From positions 13,076,001 to 13,140,000 of the forward strand of contig OX439002.1 in NCBI GenBank assembly GCA_949316495.1: a stretch of 64,000 nt of DNA, read 5' to 3'. Both the position numbers and the translations under genes were made by a program. Of this stretch, positions 45,105 through 55,835 are shown piece by piece. This DNA is from Amphiduros pacificus. Lineage: Eukaryota > Annelida > Polychaeta > Phyllodocida > Hesionidae. Under the pieces are notes generated by a model that saw nothing but the letters and a program-made list of their open reading frames with translations, made no database searches and was not told the DNA's origin. Positions within the stretch are counted from its first letter, which is position 1, and the number at the start of each line of letters is the position of its first letter.

Positions 45105-45692
45105 GGGTGTCATGAAATGCTAACTGCGCTGTGGGTCCTCACTTATCAGATGCTTATTGAATACAATCATCATTGTATATCACTAAGAGGGACTTAATTT
45201 TAGAATATGGGCTTACTCCAAGTCTGAGCATCCCATTTTCTTGGATTGTTAATTTTCTTTAAACACATAGGCACTTTACTATCCCATAATAATCTCAGGT
45301 TATTAGATTGTATATATATAGATCTATCAATCAGCAGGTTCATGCATTCAGCTTTATGGACATGCATGTCATTAAAGTGTGGGGCAGCTAGAGAAGTGTA
45401 CAACATATAACACATGGTTCACTAGTTTATTTTGTTTCATTTGACACATATTTCAGTAGCTGAAAACATGGATGCCAAAGAAGCAAATTTAGTAAGTATT
45501 TAAGATAAATCTCAATAATTTAATCTATTATTTCCTGTTCCACACCAGTTCAATAAAGTTGCATTTGAATGATCACTTGCTATATGTTGTCAAGTAGATG
45601 GTATGTATACATGTAGATACTCCTAGGATAGCCCTAGCTGGAGCTGTATGGGAATAATCAACTTGAGACTAAACCTTGTGTATTCAATTTCA

Positions 45693-45881
45693 TCATTGAA
45701 ACAGACTTTTGACAAGGAATATTAATTGTGAATTATCTTGACTTGATAAAACTCCATCAGCAATGGACTGGATAACACACATGAAGTCCTCCTTTCTACC
45801 CTGCTGTTCCATAAGATTAAGGACTTTCATTAATTTGTCAGTCATATATTTGCAAACCTCAGACTCTTTCACATAATCCAC
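45693..45881 (-). CDS. Unknown frame in DNA transposon (C-terminal piece)
   Basis: 62 residues (MDYVKESEVCKYMTDKLMKV, then LNLMEQQGRKEDFMCVIQSI and a hydrophobic end). The frame is open further upstream to about 45950 (VPEKEKGQKVYSLAVDYV). It is helix-rich and charged. It may be a second exon, or a frameshifted continuation, of the protein begun at 46225. I do not recognise the family. Confidence 0.35.
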   Translation of the reverse strand: MDYVKESEVCKYMTDKLMKVLNLMEQQGRKEDFMCVIQSIADGVLSSQDNSQLIFLVKSLFQ

Positions 45882-45973
45882 TGCTAAGGAATATACCTTT
45901 TGTCCTTTTTCTTTTTCAGGTACATTATAATCAACAGTTTGTTCAGAACTAACAACTTGTTATCTTGTGATCT

Positions 45974-46225
45974 TCAGGATATTTTTTGTACCATTTGTTT
46001 CAATATAGGGTTCACAGTTCTGCCCATATTTATTGATTTTGGCATTGATTGTTTGGCCAAAGTGAACAGATCTATATATTTTGGTTCAGTGGTTTCATCT
46101 AATTCTTCTTTCCGAATATTTAAAGGCAAATTCTGGTGGCTGGATTTAGCATGGTGCAATATATTTAGTTCTGTTTTACCAGTTTTCGTGCAATGGTAAC
46201 ACATAAAGGCTGAAAAAGTGAGCAT
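45974..46225 (-). CDS. Unknown frame in DNA transposon (N-terminal piece)
   Basis: 83 residues with a Cys-Cys-His-His patch near the start (MCYHCTKTGKTELNILHH), then a charged region (LNIRKEELDETTEPKYIDLF). The spacing C-x2-C-x11-H-H could be a zinc finger, as many transposases have at the N-terminus, but this is inference. It lies 92 bp upstream of the next minus-strand piece, whose frame opens even closer. Confidence 0.35.
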   Translation of the reverse strand: MLTFSAFMCYHCTKTGKTELNILHHAKSSHQNLPLNIRKEELDETTEPKYIDLFTLAKQSMPKSINMGRTVNPILKQMVQKIS

Positions 46226-46398
46226 GTCATATTATAGTTACAGTTACAATGAACATTTCAACCACTGGATTGTAACACATTGTACATCCCAGGTCATCCC
46301 TGCAGTCATTATACAGAGCATATTGTTCTGGTAACTTTACTATTATTGTTTGCTTATAAGTACATTGACATTGATATTTTGTTGGCATACACATACGG

Positions 46399-46484
46399 CA
46401 GTTACCAAATCATTCAACAGTTACCGAATCATCTAAATGGAGAAGACTACAGTTACCAAATCATGCGTGTACAGTTACCGAATC
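46399..46484 (-). repeat. Right subterminal motif cluster (4 copies)
   Basis: CAGTTACC(A/G)AATC occurs at 46399-46411, 46418-46430, 46450-46462 and 46472-46484. All are in the orientation mirrored to the left-end copies. Confidence 0.85.
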
Positions 46485-46708
46485 ATGAGTGAAACTACAT
46501 TCCCTCTTTTTCACATTGCTAGTAAAACTATATGAATCATGTTGATTATACTGTATTTATACACTATAATGAAGCACTTGGTCATGGTAGCAGTCATCAT
46601 TAACCCCAGGAAAGATGAAAAAAAAAGAGATTTCTCATCTGGTGCAGAGTCTGCCATTTTGATTAGGTAACTGCAATTACCAAGTCCAGTATCCCCCCAG
46701 TGAATACT

Positions 46709-47470
46709 ACTCTGCATGGCAAGTTAGAGTCATATACTACGTCTGCCACAATACGTTGTTCTTTGCATTAGAATTGGTCCGTACATTAGCATGCAATTAC
46801 CACAAGGTTGGCCAATTGGTTGGCTTATGTACTTGCTCATGCACAACAACACGACTGTACACATGCTCATGCCAATTTCATATGTTCAAAAGTAATTTAG
46901 AATGGACCATTCGTAATTTGGGAGGGGAGTATATTTGAAATATCTGGTTGAAAGATTATACCATTCATATCAATTTTGTCAGGGTTTTACCTCTCTTACA
47001 ATGCTATTTCAGTATGGTGAGGCCTGTTTATGGTGAGGCCTGCCATATATGCTTTGCCCAAGAAGAAAAAGTCAAGATTTATTTTCCTCCTCCTCTCTTG
47101 AGGATTAATGGTCCATCCCCTACTGACTATTTTTGCCTGACCATTTTGGTACACATGTCACTAAAATCTCAATCCTTGTTGTAGCTTGTTGGCCATGTTA
47201 CCCATGTGACGAAATATTTTACTCATTGTGTCCTGGCAGCTTGCACTGGGTGTGGCCTCTGGGCACTCAACCAAAGAGTTGAATATGCCGTTTACTTGCA
47301 GAGCCAGGTATAAATCCTGGATCTGCTGTGGAGAGTATATCAAGACTGAAATATATATAATACCTATTTGTACTGTCAGGTAAGCTCATACTTTTTTGCA
47401 GATGACAACTGATAATTCACAAGTCTTCAAACAAGAATTACTATAATAATTATGAATTGTAGTCATGATA
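46709..47470. other. Unannotated sequence
   Basis: A 60-residue minus frame at 47161-47343 looks non-random (SPQQIQDLYLALQVNGIF) but has no recognised domain or splice support. Nothing else is seen. Confidence 0.4.
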
Positions 47471-47645
47471 TATTGTTACGTATGGTTTGTAACCCTACCG
47501 GCGTATGGGGAATGTCTCCGTCGTTGGGGTAACGTGGACGGGGATCAGACATATGATACTCGCTGGCTGTGAACGGGGCCTGAACCCAGCTACCCTATCT
47601 ACCTATGTGAGTTGGAAGGTAATAAAGACCATGAGCTGTCTGCAA
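47471..47645 (-). mobile_element. LTR fragment related to 42968-43683
   Basis: On the minus strand it shares 'cacagccagcgag', 'ccccgtccac', 'ccccaacgacgga' and the end 'gtaaca' with the 3' third of the element at 42968-43683. Only the end of the LTR remains. It is more diverged and therefore likely older. Confidence 0.65.
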
Positions 47646-49044
47646 ACCAAATGATAACAATAGGTTTGATCTCAGCCATGTGTCTATATATAGCATTACT
47701 ATATATATAAACTAAGGGCATGAAAGCTCTTGCACCACATTTATGTCAATCTGATGTTTGAAATCAGATTAAAAATACTTATGTACATCCTAAAATTTAA
47801 AGGATATTATCCATTCAATGATAAGATACCAAAGCATTTTTAAAAAGTGAAAACTTTACCTTATGGCTTTCAAAAATATTTGTTTGGTGGAGTTGAAAAT
47901 TGTGTTCCAAGAGAAATAAGAAAAGACCGGTGGTTGGGTGGTGGAACACCCTGGAAATAATATCATTCCCTAAGAAACTTACAAATTTTGCGCCCCCTGT
48001 TGTTTAAATGCTCATACTATTTGCATAGAGCTACAAGGCATTGTCACACCCCACTGAGCACAGGATAAAAGTATCATGTGGGACACTTTTGATTTCCATC
48101 ATTCCCTCCATTGGATCACAGGCTTTTCTGGTTTTTGTACAAGTGATCTCAGATTTGGGCAGAATTATTAATTCAGGTAAGGCTAGGTTAAGTTTTGAAT
48201 CACTGAATTTAAGGATTGGATGGCATAGATCAAAAATATCCATACCTCAAAGTCATAAAAGTAAAATTGATAACCATATACATGAACTAAAAATGATCTC
48301 ATCCAAGGTTGTGATTTAAGCTTTCATCCCTTTAGTTGTATATGAGTGAAGGGAGAATTGACATTGCATTGATCACACAATTTCGACACTATCTTAGCTT
48401 TTCAGATTCCCTATGGTCAGAACAGAACAGAATCTATTTAAGTTCACCGCCAATCAGTTTAGAGTCAGATTTTTATGAATACTGAAGACTTGTGGTTGAT
48501 TCTGTGCGCACATTTATACCTTTGGTGGCAGGTACTGGAAGGTAGTATTCGAGCGCCCACAGCACAAATGGCGTGGCATTGGACTTGGGTCCCAATTTGT
48601 TACTATGGTGGAGAGACCAGATAGAGCGCAGGCTTGTTATTTTTAAGGGGCAAACTATCATTGGATAATTTCAACAGCAACAGAGTGTGTTCAGAACGTA
48701 AAATATGTTTACAAAGGTCAAATATGCCTCATTGTCCAATTCCGAAACACATCTAGATCACATAAGAAAAAGATGGATTGCTGGGTATTTCATTACACCA
48801 CATGAAGAGGGCAAATCATATGAGAAGCTAAACAGGGGAGGGTCCATTGGTCTGTATAGTTCATTCTTATAGTCAGCTAAGTTACTTCAACCTAGAGAAA
48901 GACGATATCCAGAGATTGTATATGGCATCATTATCATTATTAACAGCAGTATCATCGGCAACAAGAAATCTAACAATAATATGATACATAATTTTAAATT
49001 ATCAATCCGCGCAAGATCAGACGAGTATCAACTCTGTCCATATG
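47646..49044. other. Unannotated sequence
   Basis: Open frames at 48041-48319 and 48473-48661 show no recognisable domain. No repeats were noticed. Confidence 0.45.
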
Positions 49045-49690
49045 TTTTCTCACCGAAACTCACCGAAACTCACCGAAGCGCCGCTCCTCGTACTAGGTAG
49101 GGGGGGCGGCAGCAGGGGCAGGCGAGCCAGGTACTGACTCCTTATTAGCCCCGTATATCCTATCGTACCGCCTCTTGAATGACGAGACGGTCTCAGCCTG
49201 CACTACATGGGGGGGTAGGGCATTCCAGGTGGTTATGGTCCGCTGTGTGAAGAAGTGCTTCCTGCAGTTTAGGCGGCAGTGGTGCTTCCTCAGCTTCAGG
49301 TGGTGTCCTCTGGTGGTCGACTCGGGCACCAACTCAAAGAGCCGGTCACTGGGGATATCCTCTTTTCCCGTCAGGATCTTATAGTCCTGAATCATATCTC
49401 CTCTATGTCTCCGCTCCTCCAGTGTTGTCAGACCAAATACCCGGAGTCTATCCTCGTAAGCAGTATCACGCAGGGTAGGTACCAGCTTGGTCGCCCGCCT
49501 TTGAACCTTCTCCATTAGATTTATATCCTTCTTCAGCTGCGGGGACCAAGCCTGGATGGCGAACTCCAGGTGCGGTCTGACCAACCCAAGGTATAGACCT
49601 CTGACACATTCCACTGATCTGTAAGTGAAACTCCTTCTGATCATGCCTAGTGTCTGGTTAGCTCTCTTCATCTGACGTTTTTGTGTTATT
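49045..49690 (-). mobile_element. CR1 LINE, 3' end with 10-bp tandem tail
   Basis: The element is heavily 5'-truncated. After the stop codon comes a short UTR and a tail of a 10-bp unit ('gagtttcggt' on the minus strand) repeated about three times (49050-49078). Tandem-repeat tails in place of poly-A are typical of CR1. This is a different CR1 lineage from 38484-39857, whose tail is (TTA)n. Confidence 0.85.
49093..49671 (-). CDS. CR1 reverse transcriptase, C-terminal 192 residues
   Basis: The frame reads LYLGLVRPHLEFAIQAWSPQ, LKKDINLMEKVQRRATKLVP, LRVFGLTTLEERRHRGDMIQ and ends with WNALPPHVVQAETVSSFKRR. This matches the thumb and C-terminal region of the CR1 family, whose usual text is LVRPHLEY--Q-W-P--KKD---LE-VQRRATR. 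The palm with the catalytic YADD is missing through 5' truncation. The frame is intact to its stop at 49093-49095 and is GC-richer than its surroundings, which suggests a recent insertion. Confidence 0.85.
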   Translation of the reverse strand: MKRANQTLGMIRRSFTYRSVECVRGLYLGLVRPHLEFAIQAWSPQLKKDINLMEKVQRRATKLVPTLRDTAYEDRLRVFGLTTLEERRHRGDMIQDYKILTGKEDIPSDRLFELVPESTTRGHHLKLRKHHCRLNCRKHFFTQRTITTWNALPPHVVQAETVSSFKRRYDRIYGANKESVPGSPAPAAAPPT

Positions 49691-50680
49691 TAATATCTCT
49701 GACATATTATATTATTCCACATATACAGTATTCATCTTTGTTTTGATATATAAATATCTTTGATCCCAGTTGAGCAGTACATCTCAGTACATCTCGGCGA
49801 GGCTAAATGGCTCTGACATCTGAAATTGCCAAACAAGTGCAGTTTCCATATTTATTCAAGTCTGCCAGTCCATCTTGATAGTCAGTGGTGATACTTAATC
49901 ACATCTTATATTTTCCTTCATAAACAAGTTTCATATTTGTTTAAAAGTATAAATATCTTTGTTCCCAGTCTGGTGGTCCATCTCCGAGTCGGTGGTCTTG
50001 AAGGTCAGAGGTGATGCTTAATGGCTCTGGCACATTATATTGTCCCACAAATAAACGTTTTATTTTTTATGTATAAACATCTTTGTTTCCAGTATTTTGA
50101 TGACTATTTGGTTAAATGATTCTTTTTTTATGAATGGCATATATGTATCCGGAATAAACTTTTTCATTGAATATCCACACTGACGAGGAAAAGCAGTGGA
50201 AGAAATACATCTATTTTTTTCATTCCCCTGTTCTCAGATCAATAAAAATGTTATTGTTCTCAGCTCTGTTGAATACGGGAATGCAATGTGTTAAACACAA
50301 AATCACATTCTTCGCATTGCCACTCTCCAATCAGAGTATACTACTGTATTTTAAAAGAAATGATAAAAGATAAAATAAATGTTTTCTGTTCAGTCAATAT
50401 ATATTCTATTCATAGCATGCTCACACATTGTTAATTCATCTTTAATTGATAAGATAATTGATAAACACGCAACCACTTTCTCTTCTGTTATCAAGTTAAC
50501 CATCACGTAATCATGTTTAGAATAGCAGGATCCTTGTCTTGACTTCCAAACTTTGTCTAGAAGTTTTATATTTATGGAATATATGCAGCAAACCTGTATG
50601 TGGCGATTCTGACAAGTTTAATTTAAAACAATAACAATTTTGAAAAAAAATATCCTGTTACAATCACCTTATACAGTAAA
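49691..50680. other. Unannotated sequence
   Basis: Loose internal repetition ('aaatatctttg' with 'cccagt') occurs at about 49750-50095. No gene is seen. Confidence 0.45.
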
Positions 50681-50807
50681 CAACATATAGAATTTAATGT
50701 TTTTTGACAACAGAAAATATAGAAAATAGTAACTTTATGCAGAGGACAAATATGAAATCTTCATATTCTGATTTTATTTGAGCTCAGACATGTTTGTAAA
50801 GAAACTA
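50681..50807 (+). repeat. Dispersed repeat R4, copy 1 (partner 57763-57890)
   Basis: 'acatatagaatttaatg', 'aaatatgaaatcttcatatt' and 'gagctcagacatgtttg' closely match 57763-57890. The match stops where the mariner-type MITE begins. Confidence 0.7.
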
Positions 50808-51188
50808 CAGTGACCGGCAGCCAAATCTGGACATTTTCATGTTTTTCACTCCCTATTTTCACAAAACCCTTTAAAACCTTGTAAAAACGGCTCACATCGA
50901 TTGAAGATCGTCTACTTCAAAGGCATGTGAAGTAAAAACGATATATTTACAGAATTATCAGAATTATCAGGAAATTCACGCATTCAGAAAACCTGCAGAT
51001 TGTCCGAGTTTCCATTGACTTATAACTCTGTACATATTGAACATGTATCAATTTTATTATACATTATACACTCATATGTAGTTAACGGTCTTCTATCGGT
51101 GTGAGTAGTTTTTACTCAGTTTTGAAAGATTCTGTGAAAATGAGGAGTGAAAAACATGAAAGTGTCCGGATTTGGCTGCCGGTCACTG
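50808..51188. mobile_element. Tc1/mariner-type MITE, 381 bp, TA target
   Basis: The termini 'cagtgaccggcagccaaatc' (50808) and its complement ending at 51188 are flanked by TA at 50806-50807 and 51189-51190. The inverted similarity extends about 120 bp into each side, so most of the element could fold on itself. TA duplication and a CAGTG... start are typical of mariner-like MITEs. No transposase is encoded. Confidence 0.85.
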
Positions 51189-51190
51189 TA

Positions 51191-51439
51191 GTGTATCCAC
51201 GTACTAAATTTATAAAATTTATAACCATGGTTACTAAATTTGCTTAATGAAGTGCTGGGGTCAAAAGTTCATGATCCAGTAAGTCTGACGTCATTATCAT
51301 GATTACATTGTAACAAGTTGCAGCCCTTTAGAATGTTTCAAATGACGTCATTGAGCCAGAACAATGGGGACGTCAACGTCCTTCCCGTCCGTTGCCGGTG
51401 GTGGACGTTGCCGTCCTTCCCGTCCGTTAGGGGTTAAAT
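51191..51439. other. Short spacer with CRE octamers
   Basis: TGACGTCA lies at 51286-51293 and 51343-51350. A 17-base word 'cgtccttcccgtccgtt' occurs twice at about 51378-51430. Confidence 0.6.
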
Positions 51440-51800
51440 ATTATCCATAAGATTGGGATATTATTTATTCCAAAACGATATTATTCATTCCAAAATGTGG
51501 AATTGTCAATAATTGACCATATCAGTACAAATGGAAATCAACAGGTCACATGTCACCTGTATGTGTATTTCTCTGTTTTCTGATTAATAATGCTCAGATG
51601 TGTGTGCAGTGATTTGCCCACTATTTTAGACATGTTAAAGTGACCACACACCCCACTAATCTGAGTGCTAATCTCAGCAAGCAAGTGTTCTCTGCAGGAC
51701 GCCAGCTCATATATTTAATTTCTACCGCTGGTAACCTTGCCTGAAACTTTTCTCTTTTTGACAGGTATGTTGGCTTAAGGGAAAAACATGTCATGACTAT
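51440..51800 (+). repeat. Dispersed repeat R3, copy 2
   Basis: Partner of 28545-29300, without the extra 375-bp middle part. Landmarks are 'atttgcccactatttta' and 'aaagtgaccacacacccc'. Confidence 0.65.
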
Positions 51801-51856
51801 TCTACTTCATTTTATGCAAATATCAATATGTTTAAATATTAAGCGCATTAAGAGAA

Positions 51857-51866
51857 GACACACACA

Positions 51867-51919
<53 letters not shown>
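51857..51919. repeat. (CA)n microsatellite
   Basis: A nearly pure CA dinucleotide run of about 62 bp with one CATA interruption. Confidence 0.97.
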
Positions 51920-51920
<1 letters not shown>

Positions 51921-52868
51921 ATTTAATATCATAGCTGAATTAAGATCTTATTTTGTTATTTGTGTTTTCTTCAAAGATATTAATGCTATTTTGACCTAGC
52001 TTCAGTTTGCCACATGACAATGTACAATCTACCCAAAGCATTTTACCCTGGGGGCATATTTATTTTTCTCTACCCCCAGATTGATTAATGGCTCTCCTTT
52101 TATAACAATTGTAAAATATGGAATTCTTCAGGAAAATATCGGGATTTTGTTACATTCACAGGGAAGGAACAATTTAAGGGAGAGATCAAACGAACTCTTA
52201 CAAGCTTTTTCCTTATACCAGTTTCAATATCAATTTATCAATTGTCAAATTTTATAATTGTTACCACTATTTTCTTTATTTTACGTTTATCGCAATTCTC
52301 CACAATATTATTTTATACACCATAATTTGTTTCCTGTTTACTTCACATGAAACATTCTGTGTGATAAGGACGAATAATCTCTCCTGCATTTTTGTTTGTA
52401 CACCTAATTTCCGTCTGTGTTAATTATTACTTTAGTTTGAGTCCTTCAATTCTTTAAATATTAGTAACTTTTGGTTGGGACAATATATCTCCTCATCAAA
52501 GGTTAAAGGTCTCGTTATATTTCATATATATCATTCATAATCTAAGAGCAATCTAAGATACAGGCCTTACATTTTTTTACCAAACATGCATCCTATGTAG
52601 GCCTAAATAGGATGACCTCAACTATGACCTTGCCTTGGTCAAAGGCTTTATTTAAATTGTATCCAAATTTTTATATTGTAACCAAAATATTTGACATTTT
52701 GCCATAACTTGCTATATCCTAAAGGCACTGGTCTACTGACCATCTAATAATTAAGATGTCTACTGTCCCACTCCTTGTCCACAACAAATAGGCATACACT
52801 TTTGTGTGACTATTGTCTTGCAAATATCAGGTACTGCAGTCACATTTATTCCATCTATTATATTTACT
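51920..52868. other. Unannotated sequence
   Basis: I see no gene or repeat. Confidence 0.45.
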
Positions 52869-52879
52869 TCAATAAATGA

Positions 52880-53194
52880 CAACCACGGGCGTTGGTTAGA
52901 GTGCCAGCATAATAGCACCAATTCCTCTGTGGTGATCCAAAGATCGTGGGTTCGATCCCCGGCTATGCCGAGATTGAATTCATGATACAATTTCACACAT
53001 GAACTGAGGCCCGTGCCTAAAGGGTTAACCTGTTGTCCTTGTAAATCTGTGACTGGGTGGGTTGTCATGTCAAAGACCTGCGACATGACAATTCAGTGAG
53101 GCAGCACTATATCTCTTACAAGTAGGTCTCGTCACGAAATGACTGAAATAATTTTGAAAGTGATGTGAAACCCCAAACAAACAAATAAACAAAA
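52880..53194 (+). mobile_element. tRNA-derived SINE with 11-bp TSD
   Basis: The copy is complete and flanked by 'tcaataaatga' at 52869-52879 and 53195-53205. The head is slightly shortened at the A box ('accacgggcgttggtt'); B box, body and tail ('ccccaaacaaacaaataaac') are intact. Confidence 0.9.
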
Positions 53195-53206
53195 TCAATA
53201 AATGAT

Positions 53207-53338
53207 GGCCACAGGCCGTGGCGCAGTTGGTTAGAGCGCCAGGTTACAAGCACCAGTTCCTCTGTGGTGATCCAAAGGTCGTGGGTTCGATCCCCAGCCA
53301 TGCCAAGATTGAATTCATGATTCAATTTCCCATATATC
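53207..53338 (+). mobile_element. tRNA-SINE, 3'-truncated, host of a nested SINE
   Basis: Head with A and B boxes ('ggttcgatccccag') and the start of the body. It ends at 'ttcccatatatc', which is the target site of the next copy. The sequence beyond the nested copy does not continue the body, so it was truncated before or at that event. Confidence 0.85.
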
Positions 53339-53656
53339 GGGCCACGGGCCGTGGCGCAGTTGGTTAGAGCGCCAGCTTATTAGCACCAGTTCCTCTGTGG
53401 TGATCCAAAGGTCGTGGGTTCGATCCCCGGTCGTGCCGAGATTGAAATCATGATACAATTTCACACATGAGCTGAGGCCCGTGCCAAAGGTTGTCCTTGT
53501 AAATCTGTGACCGGATGGGTTGTCATGTCAAGGACCTGCGACATGACAATTCAGTGAGGCAGCACTGTATCTGCTACAAGTAGGTCTCATCACGAAATGA
53601 CTGAAATAATGTTGAAAGTGATGTAAAACCCTTAAGAAACAAAGAAACAAAAAAAA
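53339..53656 (+). mobile_element. tRNA-derived SINE with 12-bp TSD, nested
   Basis: The best-preserved copy. The A box 'tggcgcagttggttagagcg' and B box 'gggttcgatccccgg' both fit consensus, and it ends in an A-rich tail. 'ttcccatatatc' flanks it at 53327-53338 and 53657-53668. Good target duplications and intact promoter boxes make it the youngest-looking copy. Confidence 0.92.
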
Positions 53657-53668
53657 TTCCCATATATC

Positions 53669-55835
53669 TGTTGTATGTTTATTTGGGTTAGCCAGAAGTC
53701 CCCCAAAATAGCTAACAATTGTTTTGATACAAGGGACGATGGTGTAACTGTTTGGATCCAAGTGATGATGGAGTGACTGTTAGATACAAGTACAGACTGG
53801 AGTAAGGCAATATGTTAGCAGATGTCACCTTTTTGAACCTTGAGCGAGACAGACATTGAAAATCCTCTCAGTTCACTCTGGAGATGATGAATTGCAAGCG
53901 CAATATGCATTTTGATATATCTAATTTATTTGAACGATTGATTTGGCATATGTTTTCATTAAGATTTCATTAAGTACTGTACAATCTGGTGAATCACGAG
54001 ATCATCCAAAATAATTTATAACTGTTATTTTCATGAAGTCTCGTGGCAGAGAATTTGATCACTGTTATTTTGTTGGAATATAATTAAATCTATGTATGTT
54101 ATTACACTTATACTGGATGGTATAACGTCAGCTTTTTGTTTGTTTTTTGCGGGCTTCACGTCACGTTTATGTCATTAGGAGCATTTAATGTCAGTCTGTA
54201 CATACTCATTTAATAAACCAGAAAATAGAGCTGATATAAATATCTGTTACATTCATCCTTGGTCTATCTTAGATAGGACCTGGGGTGTTAAATTCCTATA
54301 CTATCAAATATAATCACAAAACAATTCAGTGCGCTCAACATGTGTTACAGTATGTTATAGTGTTTATAGTGCAAAGTTTCAATTTCATATCTGCAGATGC
54401 TAAGGGATAAGGTGTGTAATGAATGGCCACAGAAAGGAATAACGAAGATAACATCAATAATGCACCAAAATCATTCAAAAGACAAAGAAAGATGATAAAA
54501 ATATACACTGACTCATTTGTCAGACCCAAGGTGTCTCGTATCGCCCGAATAAGATGTAAATAAGTCAATACCGTTTGCATAAAAGATATCATTCTGTTCA
54601 AATATAAAATATCAAATCTTTTTCATTCCGTTTTTTCTATTTATAAGAGAACTGAGAACTCAAAACTCAGAGCTCAGATTATTCTGCCTTAATCAGATGA
54701 AATATTTCATTACAGTTTGTTGAAATAAACATAGATAAAGTTTGATAAATGTATCAAATCTGGGAGACCCCTGTTAAGGTTGATTTGGATATTTCGCCGC
54801 TATCGCAGAGGCCACCCTGGAAAGAAAGTAAATGATAAACTATGTAACACATTGCTCAAATTATCTACAAGATATAGCAAATTGAACCATGTCAAAATGA
54901 ATTATGCCAATGAAATAATATTTGGCCATATATTAAGTCATATGTTATTATAGCTATATTCTATAGATCTTGAAAGACATTTTATTAGCAAGTTTTAATA
55001 TCATATTGATATTACCCAAAACTATATGTATAACAAACATTGCAAAAATCTTCAGTTCGTGCACTGACAAACACGGATTTCCGCTCTCAAACATATATGT
55101 ATGCATATCATGTGAGTAATATATGTTTGAATTTTCTCCAGATCATTATTTCTGCGTTTCATATCACGTGTTACTTGCACAACATAATGGTTTATACAAA
55201 GTCGATCATATCCTCTGAAAAACAATGTATAAGGTTTCTGAGGGTTTTGTCAGTCCATAGTTTGGAAATGATATAGATAAATAACAATGAAAATGATTAT
55301 AGGCCTGATTAGTTTTCTCAAGCTGTGGTGGTTTTTCTTATCATGTCATTCTGTTTTACTGTTTGAGCATTTAATAAAAATGAAATGATATAAGGAATAA
55401 ATAAATTAGATAACAACGGGAGTCGGTCATATCGTTATATCATGCAGGATTTATGACAGATAGAACCACATTTGGTTTAGTGTGTACAAATATATATTTT
55501 CCCATCGGGCCCAGCTCGATTGTCTTTCTGGTCTTTCTGGTAACTTCCTTTTTTATAATTGTACTTTCTTTTTTATAATTGTACTATTATATTTTTCCAA
55601 ATGGTATTTTCCCGTGGTATGGTATTTTCCCCATGATACGGTATCATGGGAGTTATTAGGTCAGCTCTGGTAGTATGTCTTAAATCTTTTTTTCATGATA
55701 TGTTGCTGTATTGTTTACAACAGGGCAATTGTGGCACCCTGTCACCTGTGAAATGGAAAAAGCAGAACTGCTTTTTAAGAAAAAAATCCTTTCAAAGATT
55801 TTAACTGTAACAAAATAGAAAGCAAAACTTATAAT
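53669..55835. other. Unannotated AT-rich sequence
   Basis: No gene is recognised. Short local repeats ('cttttttataattgtact') occur at about 55549-55587. Confidence 0.45.

Larger units (their letters stand above)
44836..46702 (-). mobile_element. Unclassified DNA transposon, 1867 bp, 76-bp TIRs, 6-bp TSD
   Basis: The TIRs at 44836-44911 and 46627-46702 are about 91% identical and begin 'cactggggggatactgga'. AATACT flanks both ends (44830-44835 and 46703-46708). Each TIR contains the motif GATTCGGTAACTG; in the left TIR it meets its complement to make a perfect 26-bp palindrome. Further copies of the motif lie inside each end, pointing inward symmetrically. Two minus-strand frames in the middle may be the remains of its protein. 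A 6-bp duplication is known for IS3EU and a few other groups, but the protein pieces do not let me place it. Confidence 0.8.

Noticed and set aside
45900-46199. Plus-strand 99-codon frame inside the DNA transposon
   Set aside because: It is the complement of the minus-strand frames, which have the better composition and the Cys/His patch.
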